Part shown: in pieces, positions 15,428 through 24,088 of the stretch
Layout: every line of letters starts with the position of its first letter
How positions within the stretch are numbered: position 1 is the stretch's first letter
Origin: Cellulomonas sp. ES6
GTDB taxonomy: Bacteria; Actinomycetota; Actinomycetes; Actinomycetales; Cellulomonadaceae
DNA length: 64,000 nucleotides
Assembly (NCBI RefSeq): GCF_030053835.1
Contig: NZ_CP125655.1
Coordinates: forward strand, 310,001 to 374,000
Reading direction: 5' to 3'
Translations under genes and position numbers: made by a program
The notes under the pieces: generated by a model
Seen by the model: the letters and a program-made list of their open reading frames with translations, nothing else
Databases searched by the model: none
Told to the model about the DNA's origin: nothing

Positions 15428-15991
15428 TCACCCTCCACCTGAGGTTGAACCCCGGCCCTGGTCCCCCTGCTCTCCGGGCTCTCCGCGCTCGAAGTCCTCG
15501 GCCGAGACCTGGTCCAGGAACTCGCGGAACTGGGCGACCTGCTCCTCGGGGCTGCCCGCCTCCTGGTCCTCGTCGTCGGCCGGTGCCGCCTCGACGCCGA
15601 CCTCCGCGAGCACGTCGGTGGCGCACAGCACCGGGCAGCCGACCCGTACGGCCAGCGCGATCGCGTCCGAGGCCCGGGCGTCGACCCGCGTGGACCCGTC
15701 CCCCAGCACGAGCGCCGCGTGGAACACGCCGCCGACGAGCTCCGTGATCTCCACCTGGCGGACCCGCACCCCGAGCGTGGCCAGCACGTCGCGCAGCAGG
15801 TCGTGCGTCATCGGCCGCGGCGGCACGACACCGGCCTGGGCGGTCGCGATCGCCCCGGCCTCCGCCGGCCCGATGGCGATGGGGACGATCAGCTCGCCCA
15901 CCGGCTCCAGGAGCAGCACGACGAGCTCGTCGTCGCCGGGGTGCCGGCGCACGCCGAGGACCTCCAGCTCGACCAGGTCGTCCTCGTGCAT
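15428..15991 (-). CDS. Bifunctional nuclease family protein (DUF151), Rv1829-like
   Basis: A 187-residue protein. The conserved core ELEVLGVRRHPGDDELVVLLLE, LIVPIAIGPAEAGAI and the segment RASDAIALAVRVGCPVL are diagnostic of DUF151, a family with proposed DNase/RNase activity in plants and unknown function in actinobacteria. The last 40 residues are acidic and low in complexity. Start ATG 15991. It lies between two merR genes, a conserved actinobacterial order. An ACCTGAGGT palindrome overlaps its final codons and could be a MerR site. Confidence 0.88.
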   Translation of the reverse strand: MHEDDLVELEVLGVRRHPGDDELVVLLLEPVGELIVPIAIGPAEAGAIATAQAGVVPPRPMTHDLLRDVLATLGVRVRQVEITELVGGVFHAALVLGDGSTRVDARASDAIALAVRVGCPVLCATDVLAEVGVEAAPADDEDQEAGSPEEQVAQFREFLDQVSAEDFERGEPGEQGDQGRGSTSGGG

Positions 15992-16070
15992 GCACCCCAC
16001 GCTACGACCGTCCGACCCTCGGCGCACCGGTCGAGCCCCGGCCGAGCCCGGACGGCGCGGGCGCACGCGG

Positions 16071-16877
16071 TCAGGGCGTGAGGTCCGCGACCCCCGCGCG
16101 CACCAGCGCGGTGTGCAGCCGCGTGCACAGCTCCCCGACCTCCGCCGCGACGGTGCTCGCCCGGCCGCGCGCCGACGGCGACGACTGCCCCCGCCACGGC
16201 GCCACCACGGCCTCGACCATGTCGACCTGCCGGTCGGCGGCGCTGCGGAACGCCCGCAGGTGCCGCGCCTCGATCCCGTGCTCCGCCAGCGCCGCCGCCG
16301 CGACCACGACGTCCTTGGCCCAGGCGTCGAGGTGGCCCGACGGCGACGGCCGCAGCACGCCCGCCTGCACCAGGTCGGTGACGAGGCTCTCGTCCACCGC
16401 CGCGTCCCGGGCCAGGGCCGCCGTGGTGTACCGGGCGTCGACGGCGCCGGTGCGCGGGACGCCGTCCTCGGTGACGATCAGCGACGGCGCCAGCGGCTCG
16501 GTCTCCGTGCCGGCGTCGAGCGCGGCGAGGCGCTCCCCGATCACCTTGAGAGGCACGTACCGGTCGCGCTGCTCGCGCAGCACGAAGCGCAGCCGCTCCA
16601 GGTCCGCCGGGCTGTACTGCCGGTAGCCCGAGGGCGTCCGCACCGGCTCGACGAGACCCTGCTCCTCGAGGAAGCGCAGCTTGGAGTTGGTGACGGCCGG
16701 GAACTCGATCCGCAGCGCGGCCAGCACGTCGGAGATCCGCATCGTCGCGTGCCGGGACAGCCCGCGCGGCCACGGACCGGTCGACTCGCGAAGACCGTCG
16801 GCGGGCTGCTCGTGCGCGCCCGTGCCGGGCTGCTGCTGGTCGGGCTCCGGGCGCCGGGCGGGACGCGCCGGGCTCAC
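16071..16877 (-). CDS. ftsR: MerR family regulator, FtsR (Rv1828)-like
   Basis: A 268-residue protein with a 45-residue disordered N-terminus and a MerR winged helix (MRISDVLAALRIEFPAVTNS, then FLEEQGLVEPVRTPSGYRQY). A second domain of about 100 residues is as in Rv1828. The Corynebacterium orthologue FtsR activates ftsZ and so links this gene to cell division; that role is inferred here from family and position. GTG 16877 overlaps the garA stop by 4 bases, giving translational coupling. An alternative start is the internal ATG before RISDV. Confidence 0.8.
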   Translation of the reverse strand: MSPARPARRPEPDQQQPGTGAHEQPADGLRESTGPWPRGLSRHATMRISDVLAALRIEFPAVTNSKLRFLEEQGLVEPVRTPSGYRQYSPADLERLRFVLREQRDRYVPLKVIGERLAALDAGTETEPLAPSLIVTEDGVPRTGAVDARYTTAALARDAAVDESLVTDLVQAGVLRPSPSGHLDAWAKDVVVAAAALAEHGIEARHLRAFRSAADRQVDMVEAVVAPWRGQSSPSARGRASTVAAEVGELCTRLHTALVRAGVADLTP

Positions 16878-17386
16878 TGCGCGGGACCGGCCGGCTGCGC
16901 TCCGGGGCGCGCCGCGGGGCTCGGGTGGAACGTCATGCGGAACTTGCCGATCTGCACCTCGTCGCCGGCACGCAGCACCGCCGAGTCGATCCGCTCGCGG
17001 TTCACGTACGTGCCGTTGAGCGAACCGACGTCGCGGACCACGAAGTCGTCGAGCTCCCGGACGAACTCGGCGTGCTTGCGCGACACCGTGACGTCGTCCA
17101 GGAAGATGTCCGCGCTCGGGCTGCGGCCCGCCAGCGTGCGATCGGCGTCGAGCAGGAACCGCGCGCCGCTGCTCGGCCCCCGCTGCATCACCAGGAGCGC
17201 GGACGTCGGGGGCAGCGCCTGCACGGCAGCCGCCTGCTCGGCGGTCAGCCCGACGGGGCCGCCGGCCTCGTGGTCCAGCGCCCCGAGGGAGCCGAAGCTG
17301 ATCGTGGTGTCAGGGGCCGCGGGCGCCGTCGCCCCGTCGGGCGCCGCCGGGGGCGTGACGCCCCGCGCCTGCTGCTCGTCGCTCAT
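16874..17386 (-). CDS. garA: FHA-domain regulator GarA/OdhI
   Basis: A 170-residue protein. The FHA domain covers about residues 62-153 with GRS at 88-90, SRKH at 102-105 and SLNGTYVN at 122-129, the phosphothreonine-binding loops. Thr27-Thr28 in DTTISFGSLG match the paired threonines that serine/threonine kinases phosphorylate in GarA. In that family the unphosphorylated protein inhibits 2-oxoglutarate dehydrogenase and adjusts glutamate metabolism. ATG 17386 has GGAG upstream. It precedes the ftsR-like gene with a 4-base overlap. gcvH, usually just upstream in Mycobacterium, is missing. Confidence 0.9.
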   Translation of the reverse strand: MSDEQQARGVTPPAAPDGATAPAAPDTTISFGSLGALDHEAGGPVGLTAEQAAAVQALPPTSALLVMQRGPSSGARFLLDADRTLAGRSPSADIFLDDVTVSRKHAEFVRELDDFVVRDVGSLNGTYVNRERIDSAVLRAGDEVQIGKFRMTFHPSPAARPGAQPAGPAQ

Positions 17387-17505
17387 GCCAGTCTCCAGAC
17401 CTGCTGCTGCACCGGCCCCGACCTGCACCGGGGTCCCCGACAGCCTAGATGCCGCAGGGCCGCCCGGCACAGCCCGCGGTCGGGTGGCGTGCGTCCCTGC
17501 GGGTG

Positions 17506-18273
17506 TCACCCCTGCTCGGGCGACCGCGGGGTGGCGTGCTGGGGCTCCGGCACGGTGCGGGTGGCGGTGACCTGGACGAGGTCCTGCGTCTGCACCGACG
17601 CCTGGCCGCCGTCGATCTGGACCTTCGCCAGCGCACCGCCGGGGATCGCCAGGGCCGTCGCGATCGTGTCCGGGTCCCCGATGGCGACCCAGCGGTACGG
17701 CGGCGAGAGCAGCGTCCCGTCCACCTCGATCCCGGCGTCCGTGCCCAGCACGTACGAGGACGCGGTCAGGCGCTGGTCGTTGAGCTGCACGGCCTCGGCC
17801 CCGGCGTTCCGGAGCTCCTCCAGCAGGTTCAGCAGCGTCAGGGCGGACACCTGGGCCTCGGGGTCCCGGACGGTCACCGTCACGCCCGGGCCCTCCGCCG
17901 GCAGCCGGCCGGACAGGATGCCCTGCGCGGCGGCGCTGCGGGTCGCGGCGTCGAGCGCCGCCTCACGGCTCGTCGAGCCGGACCGGAGCTCCTGCTGCGT
18001 CCGCTCGAGCTCGGACACCTGGTCCTGCAGCTCGTCCGCCTGCCGCGTCGTCTGGTCGAGCAGCGACACCAGCTCGGTCTCGCGCATCGTGGACAGGCTG
18101 GCGGTGTTCGTCTGGCGGACCTGCACCGCGATCGCGAAGCCCAGCATGACGCAGAGCACACCGGTCAGCGCCTGGGCCGGTGTCGCGCGCGGGCGCAGGG
18201 CGCGGGCCAGCGCGCGCCAGCCGACGACCGGCGTGGCGGGGCGGGCGGCCGGCGTGGCGTCGGGCGTCGACAC
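17506..18273 (-). CDS. DUF881 membrane-anchored protein (Rv1825-like)
   Basis: A 255-residue protein with a cytoplasmic N-terminus, one membrane helix (about residues 36-53), a coiled coil (LVSLLDQTTRQADELQDQVSE region) and an extracytoplasmic DUF881 domain (GPGVTVTVRD, EAVQLNDQRLT, YRWVAIGDPDTI). DUF881 proteins sit beside sbp and pgsA across actinobacteria and firmicutes and are thought to act at the envelope or divisome; no biochemical activity is known. The start is GTG 18273, 3 bases after the sbp stop. A second DUF881 gene lies two genes upstream. Confidence 0.88.
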   Translation of the reverse strand: MSTPDATPAARPATPVVGWRALARALRPRATPAQALTGVLCVMLGFAIAVQVRQTNTASLSTMRETELVSLLDQTTRQADELQDQVSELERTQQELRSGSTSREAALDAATRSAAAQGILSGRLPAEGPGVTVTVRDPEAQVSALTLLNLLEELRNAGAEAVQLNDQRLTASSYVLGTDAGIEVDGTLLSPPYRWVAIGDPDTIATALAIPGGALAKVQIDGGQASVQTQDLVQVTATRTVPEPQHATPRSPEQG

Positions 18274-18276
18274 CGC

Positions 18277-18609
18277 TCAGGCCTTGAACAGGTGGCGGCG
18301 GATCGCCGCGACGTTGGAGAAGATCCGGATGCCGAGGACGACGACCACGGCGGTCGAGAGCTGCGAGCCCACGCCCAGCTGGTCGCCGAGGAAGACGATC
18401 AGCGCCGCCACCACGACGTTCGACAGGAACGACACCAGGAACACCCGGTCGTCGAACAGCCCGTCGAGCACCGCACGCAGGCCGCCGAACAGCGCGTCGA
18501 GCGCCGCGACCACCGCGATCGGCAGGTAAGGCTGCAGGGCCGCGGGCACGGTGGGCTCGAGCACGAGGCCCGCCACCACGCCGATGAGCAGTCCGATGAC
18601 CGCGATCAC
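18277..18609 (-). CDS. sbp: Small basic protein Sbp (DUF1290)
   Basis: A 110-residue protein with two or three membrane segments: MIAVIGLLIGVVAGLVLEPT at the start, the glycine-rich FGGLRAVLDGLFDDRVF loop, and a final basic tail (RIFSNVAAIRRHLFKA). This matches Sbp/DUF1290, described near ftsZ in Bacillus and as Rv1824 in Mycobacterium. Function unknown, probably envelope-related. It starts with GTG 18609, overlapping the preceding DUF881 stop by 4 bases. Confidence 0.9.
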   Translation of the reverse strand: MIAVIGLLIGVVAGLVLEPTVPAALQPYLPIAVVAALDALFGGLRAVLDGLFDDRVFLVSFLSNVVVAALIVFLGDQLGVGSQLSTAVVVVLGIRIFSNVAAIRRHLFKA

Positions 18610-19583
18610 AGGTCCCCCTCGCTGTCGTGCGCGTCGTCCGGTGCCAGTGTGCCCGACCCGAGCGCCACCCCGGAGGGTCCCGGGTCCTGGGTGCCGGGCA
18701 CGATCTCCACGCCCTCGGGCAGCCGCGCGGAGCGCAGCGTCGTCGTCGCGGCGGACGGCAGGTCGAGCTCGCGCTGCGACGACACCTGCGTGCGGATGCC
18801 GTACGTCGACTGCAGCACGGCGAGCAGCTGGCCGCCCGACGTCCGCGCCAGCCGTGTCTGCAGGTCCTGCGGGTCGCCGATCGCCTCGATCGTGTAGGGG
18901 CCGACCAGCGGCACGACGTCGACCAGGATGGCGTCACCGGCGGTGCGGATGGCCGTCGTCGTGGCGAGGCGCTGGCCGTTGACCGCGATCGCCTCGGCGC
19001 CCGACGCCCACAGGCCGTTCACCACGATCTGCAGGTCGGAGTCCCGCACCCGGGAGTCCGGGTCCTCGTCGCCGGCCACCTGCGCGGCGTCCTCGAGCGT
19101 GATGCGCAGCCCCTCGCCGCGGACCGCGGCCGCTCCGGAGACGACGGAGTCCGCGGCGAGCCGGTCGAGCAGCGGGGACTCGGCCGCCGACAGCGCCTGC
19201 TCCTGGAGCGTCGCGACCTCCGCGGAGAGCTCGGCGCTGCGCTCCCGCAGCCGCTCGACCTCGGCGCTGCGCTCGTCGATCTGGCCGGCGAGCACCTCGC
19301 GCGCGGCGAGGGCGGACGGCTGCGGGGCCCGCAGCGCGAGCACCGACCAGGTGGTCGCGACGCCCAGCAGCACCGCGATCGCCACCACCGCCACCGTGCC
19401 CGGGCCCCACCGGCGGCGCGGGTGGCCGGCCAGCGCGCGGCGCTCGGCGGCCTCGCGGTACTCGGGGTCGAGCGGGTTGCGCGTGACCTCCGTCAGCAGC
19501 GACATCGAGGCGTCCGGGCGCCGGGGCCACGGCGTCGCGGCCCCCGACGGCGGGGTGCCCCCGTCGCCGCCCGTGGACGTCAC
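18606..19583 (-). CDS. DUF881 membrane-anchored protein (Rv1823-like)
   Basis: A 325-residue paralogue of the 17506-18273 protein. It has a 65-residue cytoplasmic N-terminus rich in Pro and Arg, a membrane helix (about 66-84), a long heptad-like segment (ERLRERSAELSAEVATLQEQ) and the extracytoplasmic DUF881 domain (GEGLRITLED, AIAVNGQRLATTT, YTIEAIGDPQDLQ). GTG 19583 overlaps the pgsA stop by 4 bases; sbp follows with the same overlap. The chain of overlaps from pgsA through sbp shows one tightly coupled operon. Confidence 0.88.
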   Translation of the reverse strand: MTSTGGDGGTPPSGAATPWPRRPDASMSLLTEVTRNPLDPEYREAAERRALAGHPRRRWGPGTVAVVAIAVLLGVATTWSVLALRAPQPSALAAREVLAGQIDERSAEVERLRERSAELSAEVATLQEQALSAAESPLLDRLAADSVVSGAAAVRGEGLRITLEDAAQVAGDEDPDSRVRDSDLQIVVNGLWASGAEAIAVNGQRLATTTAIRTAGDAILVDVVPLVGPYTIEAIGDPQDLQTRLARTSGGQLLAVLQSTYGIRTQVSSQRELDLPSAATTTLRSARLPEGVEIVPGTQDPGPSGVALGSGTLAPDDAHDSEGDL

Positions 19584-20191
19584 ACGGCCACCGTGCGGGG
19601 CTCCCCCGCGTCCGCACCGCCCCGGCGCCCGACGAGCAGCCACGCCTGCCGGACGTACAGCATCCCGGCGAACCAGTAGAGCGCGATGCCCCACCACGCG
19701 CAGGCCCAGCCGAGCACGGACGCGAGGTCGCCCACGATGCCGCCCCAATGCGCGAGCAGCAGCAGCGGGAAGGCGTACAGGAGCGCGAACGTGCCGGCCT
19801 TGCCGGCCAGGTGCACCTGCAGCGGGCCGTAGCCGTGCCGCGCGAGCACGACGAGCATCACGAGGAGCATGGCCTCGCGCGCGAGCAGGACGACGACGAG
19901 CCACCACGGCACGACGCCGCGGGCCGCGAGGCCGAGCAGCGTGACGAGGATGAAGAGACGGTCGGCGGCCGGGTCGAGCACCTGCCCGAGCCGCGACACC
20001 TGACCGAGCCGGCGCGCGAGCACGCCGTCGAGCCAGTCGCTGGCGCCCGACACGGCCAGGACGACCAGCGCCCAGCCGTCGTGCCCGGCGGCGATGAGGA
20101 CCGCGAACACCGGCACCATCAGCAGCCGGACCAGGCTGATCAGGTTCGGCACGGTGAGCACGCGGTCGCTCACCACGTCGCGCTCGGCCAC
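19580..20191 (-). CDS. pgsA: CDP-alcohol phosphatidyltransferase (PgsA family)
   Basis: A 203-residue membrane enzyme. The signature DxxDGxxARx8GxxxDxxxD is perfect: Asp52, Asp55, Gly56, Ala59, Arg60, Gly69, Asp73 and Asp77. Six membrane helices follow the usual pattern. The family joins a CDP-diacylglycerol phosphatidyl group to an alcohol. By position it is the orthologue of mycobacterial pgsA2 (Rv1822), whose exact acceptor is not settled, so cardiolipin or phosphatidylglycerol-phosphate synthesis are both possible. GTG 20191 has AGGAG at good spacing. It is first in the operon leading to the two DUF881 genes and sbp. Confidence 0.88.
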   Translation of the reverse strand: MAERDVVSDRVLTVPNLISLVRLLMVPVFAVLIAAGHDGWALVVLAVSGASDWLDGVLARRLGQVSRLGQVLDPAADRLFILVTLLGLAARGVVPWWLVVVLLAREAMLLVMLVVLARHGYGPLQVHLAGKAGTFALLYAFPLLLLAHWGGIVGDLASVLGWACAWWGIALYWFAGMLYVRQAWLLVGRRGGADAGEPRTVAV

Positions 20192-20399
20192 GCCCGCTCC
20201 TGCCTGTCGCTGCTGATCAACGCCCCATCCTACGCACCGGCCCGGACCGCCCGGGGCCACCGCGCCACGCCGGCGGCAGGCGCGGAGCAGGCGGGCGCCC
20301 GACACGCCGCCGCGCCGCAGGCCGCCGCGTCGCCGCGCCGCCCCCGGCCCGGACGACCGTCCCGCGCGCCGCCCCGCACCGTGTGGTTCCCTGACGGGC

Positions 20400-20825
20400 A
20401 TGGCCCACGTCCACGACCCCGCGGTGGTGCGCCGCCTGCTGACGACGCCCGGCACCTGGGCCGTGGTCGGGCTCTCCGGCAACCGGGCACGCGCCGCGTA
20501 CGGCGTCGCCGCCTACCTGCAGGACCTCGGGCACCGGATCGTGCCCGTCCACCCCCGCGCCGAGACGGTGCACGGGGCGCCGGGTGCCCGGACCGTCGCC
20601 GAGGCGGTCGCCGCCGCGGGACCGGTCGACGTCGTGGACGTGTTCGTGAACTCCTCGCTCGCGGGCGAGGTGGTGGACCAGGCCGTCGCCGCCGGTGCCC
20701 GCGCCGTGTGGCTGCAGCTCGGGGTGGTCGACGAGGCCGCGGCGGCCCGGGCGGCCGCGGCCGGGCTGGACGTCGTCATGGACGCGTGCCCGGCCATCGA
20801 GGGGCGCCGGCTCGGGCTCGGCTGA
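20400..20825 (+). CDS. CoA-binding domain protein (YccU-like)
   Basis: A 141-residue single-domain Rossmann protein. TWAVVGLSGNRARAAYGVA is the nucleotide-binding start and IVPVHPRAETVHGAP, VDVVDVFVNSSLAGEVVDQA and ARAVWLQLGVVDE follow the CoA-binding (YccU/YneT) family exactly. The usual final segment VMDACPAIE is present, with a Cys typical of the group. The protein probably binds CoA or an acyl-CoA; its physiological role is unknown. ATG 20400, single gene, divergent from the pgsA operon. Confidence 0.88.
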   Translation: MAHVHDPAVVRRLLTTPGTWAVVGLSGNRARAAYGVAAYLQDLGHRIVPVHPRAETVHGAPGARTVAEAVAAAGPVDVVDVFVNSSLAGEVVDQAVAAGARAVWLQLGVVDEAAAARAAAAGLDVVMDACPAIEGRRLGLG

Positions 20826-20892
20826 CGTGCGCGGGCGGGCGCTGTGCCCGAGGTCACCACGCCCGCTCCCCGGCCCCGGCGCCCCGCGGCGG

Positions 20893-20898
20893 TACCAT
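20893..20898 (+). promoter_or_regulatory. Possible -10 box for the DEAD-box helicase gene
   Basis: TACCAT is the best -10 match in the 244-base gap before the helicase. Transcription starting near 20905 would give a leader of about 165 bases, long as is common for cold-induced helicases. No convincing -35 box. Confidence 0.3.
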
Positions 20899-20931
20899 GG
20901 GAGGACTCGGAGTTCGTCGCAGGTTCCCGTG

Positions 20932-21065
20932 ATGTGCGTGCCGAGGTCCCGCCCGACCGTTCCCGGTCCCCGCGCGGCCTCGTGATGTGTGGGTGTGGGA
21001 GTGCGACCGCGACCGGCCGTCCGGGCCGGACCAGCAGCTCCCCCAGCGACACGAAACGGTGCTGA
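20932..21065 (+). other. Two overlapping upstream ORFs in the helicase leader
   Basis: ATG 20932 opens a 17-codon frame beginning Met-Cys-Val; its TGA (20983-20985) overlaps the ATG (20985) of a second, 26-codon frame beginning Met-Cys-Gly-Cys-Gly. The second ends 4 bases before the helicase ATG. Both starts lie in a repeated CGTGATGTG (20928-20936 and 20981-20989). They could be leader peptides, but the ribosome sites are weak. Confidence 0.3.
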
Positions 21066-21069
21066 CCCG

Positions 21070-22920
21070 ATGACGTCCGTGCTCGACCCTGCCCTGCCCT
21101 CCTCCGCCGACGCGACCCCCGCGGACGGCCCCTCGGTCACCTTCGCCGACCTCGAGCTGCCCGCCGCCCTGCGCGCCGCCGTGGACGAGCTCGGCTTCAC
21201 GACCCCGACCGCCATCCAGGCCGAGGCGATCCCCGCGCTGCTCGCCGGCCGCGACATCACCGGCGTCGCCCAGACCGGCACCGGCAAGACCGCCGCGTTC
21301 GGCCTGCCGCTGCTCGCGGCCGTCGACCCGGAGCGCCGCGAGGTGCAGGCGATCGTCCTGGCCCCGACCCGCGAGCTCGCCATGCAGGTGGCGGAGGCTC
21401 TCGAGTCGTTCGCGGCCCGCATCCCCGGGCTCGAGGTCGTCCCGGTGTACGGCGGCGCGCCCTATCTGCCGCAGCAGCGCGCGCTGCGCGGCGGCGCGCA
21501 GGTGGTCGTCGGGACGCCCGGGCGCGTCATCGACCACCTGGACCGCGGCTCCCTGACGCTCGACGCGGTGCGGTTCCTCGTGCTGGACGAGGCCGACGAG
21601 ATGCTGCGCATGGGCTTCGCGGAGGACGTGGACCGCATCGCGTCCGCCACGCCCGCCCAGAAGCAGGTGGCGCTGTTCTCGGCGACCATGCCGCAGGCCA
21701 TCCGCCGCGTCGCCGCGCAGCACCTGACCGACCCGGTCGAGATCAGCGTGGCCCGGCAGTCGTCCACCGTCTCGAGCGTCCACCAGACGTACGCGGTGGT
21801 GCCGTTCCGTCACAAGGCCGGCGCGCTCGCCCGCGTGCTCGCCGTCTCGTCCGCCGAGGCGGCCATCGTGTTCGTGCGGACGCGCAGCGCCGCCGAGGAC
21901 GTGGCGGTGTCGCTGGTGGAGCGCGGCGTGGCCGCCGCCTACATCTCCGGTGACGTCGCGCAGTCCGACCGCGAGAAGATCGTCGAGCGAGTGCGCAGCG
22001 GAGCCATCACGGTGCTGGTCGCCACCGACGTGGCCGCGCGCGGCCTCGACATCGACCGCATCGGCCTGGTCGTGAACTTCGACGTGCCCGGCGAGCCCGA
22101 GGCGTACGTGCACCGCATCGGGCGCACCGGCCGCGCGGGTCGCACGGGCGAGGCGCTGACGTTCGTGACGCCGAACGAGCAGGGCCGCCTGCGGGCGATC
22201 GAGCGGACCACCCGGCAGCGCCTCGCGCAGATCGAGATCCCCTCCCCCGCCGACGTCTCCGCGCACCGCGTCGCGGCGCTGCTGGGCCGCGTGCCCGCGC
22301 GCGCCGAGGCCGGCCGGCTGGACCTGTACCGCACGGCCGTCGCGGACTTCCTCGCGGCGAACCCGGGTGTCGACACCGCCGAGCTCGTGGCCGTGCTCGC
22401 GGCGCTGGCCGTCGGCGACGAGGGCCCCGCGCCCCGGCCTGCGGACGGCGACGACCTCGACGACGCGCTGTCGCGGGCGCGCCTGGCCCCCGAGCGCGGC
22501 GAGCGGGGTCCGCGCTCCGACCGCGGTGCCGGCCCCGACGGCGACCGCCGCCGCAACCCGGCGCGGCCGACCGGCGCGCTGCGCTACCGGCTGGCCGTCG
22601 GGCAGCAGCACGGCGCGCAGCCCGGCGCCATCGTCGGCGCCCTGACCAACGAGGGCGGCCTGCAGGGCAAGGACCTCGGGAAGATCGACATCTTCTCGAC
22701 GTTCTCGCTGGTGGAGATCCCCGCGGGCCTGACGCCCGAGGCGTTCGACCGCATCGGCCGGGCCCGCGTCGCCGGCCGCCCGCTGCGCATCCGCGTGGAC
22801 GAGGGCCCGCGCGCGGCGCGCCCGGAGCGCGGGGCGTCCCGCGGACCGGTGCACCACGCCCGCGACCCGCGTGCCGGTGCCCGGGACGCGCGGCCGCGCC
22901 GCACCGCCACGCCGCGCTGA
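21070..22920 (+). CDS. deaD: DEAD-box RNA helicase (CsdA/DeaD type)
   Basis: A 616-residue helicase. Q motif near residues 44-50, AQTGTGKT at 67-74 (motif I), PTREL at 99-103 (Ia), DEAD at 173-176 (II), SAT at 204-206 (III), and HRIGRTGRAGRTG in the second RecA-like domain (VI). Residues about 500-590 form a DbpA/CsdA-type RNA-binding domain (YRLAVGQQHGAQPGAIVGAL, GKIDIFSTFSLVEIP). A basic Arg/Gly tail follows. It should unwind structured RNA in ribosome assembly and cold adaptation. ATG 21070 is chosen because an in-frame extension from 20989 would not resemble the family. A strong terminator follows. Confidence 0.92.
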   Translation: MTSVLDPALPSSADATPADGPSVTFADLELPAALRAAVDELGFTTPTAIQAEAIPALLAGRDITGVAQTGTGKTAAFGLPLLAAVDPERREVQAIVLAPTRELAMQVAEALESFAARIPGLEVVPVYGGAPYLPQQRALRGGAQVVVGTPGRVIDHLDRGSLTLDAVRFLVLDEADEMLRMGFAEDVDRIASATPAQKQVALFSATMPQAIRRVAAQHLTDPVEISVARQSSTVSSVHQTYAVVPFRHKAGALARVLAVSSAEAAIVFVRTRSAAEDVAVSLVERGVAAAYISGDVAQSDREKIVERVRSGAITVLVATDVAARGLDIDRIGLVVNFDVPGEPEAYVHRIGRTGRAGRTGEALTFVTPNEQGRLRAIERTTRQRLAQIEIPSPADVSAHRVAALLGRVPARAEAGRLDLYRTAVADFLAANPGVDTAELVAVLAALAVGDEGPAPRPADGDDLDDALSRARLAPERGERGPRSDRGAGPDGDRRRNPARPTGALRYRLAVGQQHGAQPGAIVGALTNEGGLQGKDLGKIDIFSTFSLVEIPAGLTPEAFDRIGRARVAGRPLRIRVDEGPRAARPERGASRGPVHHARDPRAGARDARPRRTATPR

Positions 22921-22938
22921 ACGGCCACCGCCCGACCG

Positions 22939-22976
22939 GGACGCCGGGTCGCACCGCACGGTGCGGCCCGGCGTCC
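22939..22976. terminator. Strong bidirectional terminator hairpin (deaD / threonine aldolase)
   Basis: A 17-bp stem (22939-22955 with 22960-22976) has only one T-G wobble and a 4-base loop GCAC. It lies in the 61-base gap between the two convergent genes. There is no T-tract, as is usual for terminators in such GC-rich genomes. Confidence 0.8.
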
Positions 22977-22981
22977 GCGCG

Positions 22982-24040
22982 TCAGGCGGCGGACCGGCCG
23001 ACGACCTCGCGCACGGCGTCGACGAACGCGTCGACGTCCTCCTCGCGGGTGTCGAACGCGCACATCCAGCGCACCACGCCCGTCGCGGCGTCCCAGTCGT
23101 AGAACCGCCGGACCTCGCGCAGGGCGTCGGCGCAGCCGGGCGGCAGGGCAGCGAACACCGCGTTCGCCTGCCGCGGCTGCACGACCCGCACACCGGGGAC
23201 GTCGGCGACCCCGGCGGCGAGCCGGGCGGCCATCGCGTTCGCGTGCCGCGCCGAGCGCAGCCACAGGTCCCCCTCGAACAGGGCGATCAGCTGCGCCGAC
23301 ACGAAGCGCATCTTCGACGCGAGCTGCATGTCGACCTTGCGCTGGAACCCGATGCCCGGCGTGGCGTCCGGGGTGAGCACGACGACCGCCTCGCCGAACA
23401 GCGCGCCGTTCTTGGTCCCGCCGAGCGAGACGACGTCGACGCCCACGTCCGTGGTGAGGGCCCGCAGCGGGACGTCGAGAGCGGCGGCGGCGTTCACGAG
23501 CCGCGAGCCGTCGAGGTGGACCCGCATCCCCAGGGAGTGGGCGTGGTCGGCGAGCTCGCGGATCTCGTCGGGCGTGTAGACGGTGCCGAGCTCGGTGGCC
23601 TGAGTGATCGACACGACGCCCGGCTGGGCGCGGTGCTCGTCGCCCCAGCCGTGCGCCCGCGTGGCCACCAGCTCGGGCGTGAGCTTGCCGTCCGGCGTCG
23701 GCACCGTGAGGAGCTTGAGCCCGCCGACGCGCTCCGGGGCCGCGTTCTCGTCCGTGTTGATGTGCGCCGTCTCCGCGCAGATCACGGCGCCCCAGCGCGG
23801 CAGCATCGTCTGGAGGGCGAGGACGTTCGCGCCGGTCCCGTTGAACACCGGGTAGGCGGCGGCGTCCGGCCCGAAGTGCCCGCGCAGCACGTCCTGCAGG
23901 TGCGCGGTGTACGGGTCCGCGCCGTAGCCGGGCACGTGGCCCTCGTTGGCGACGGCCAGCGCCGCCAGGATCTCGGGGTGCACCCCGGCGTAGTTGTCGG
24001 AGCCCAGCTCGCGTCGGTCGGCGTCGTGCAGTCTGTCCAC
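22982..24040 (-). CDS. ltaA: Low-specificity L-threonine aldolase
   Basis: A 352-residue fold-type I PLP enzyme that cleaves threonine or allo-threonine to glycine and acetaldehyde. LGSDNYAGVHPEIL at the N-terminus, GADPYTAHL, NGTGANVLAL, RVHLDGSRLVNAA (Asp contacting the PLP nitrogen) and SLGGTKNGALFGEAVV with the PLP-binding Lys are in family order. GTG 24040 follows AGGA at 8 bases, deciding against a longer upstream frame. It is cytosolic, apparently monocistronic, and convergent with deaD. Confidence 0.9.
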   Translation of the reverse strand: MDRLHDADRRELGSDNYAGVHPEILAALAVANEGHVPGYGADPYTAHLQDVLRGHFGPDAAAYPVFNGTGANVLALQTMLPRWGAVICAETAHINTDENAAPERVGGLKLLTVPTPDGKLTPELVATRAHGWGDEHRAQPGVVSITQATELGTVYTPDEIRELADHAHSLGMRVHLDGSRLVNAAAALDVPLRALTTDVGVDVVSLGGTKNGALFGEAVVVLTPDATPGIGFQRKVDMQLASKMRFVSAQLIALFEGDLWLRSARHANAMAARLAAGVADVPGVRVVQPRQANAVFAALPPGCADALREVRRFYDWDAATGVVRWMCAFDTREEDVDAFVDAVREVVGRSAA

Positions 24041-24088
24041 GCGCCCATCCTGCCGCAGCCCGGGATCGGGCCCGCCCGCGGCACGCAC

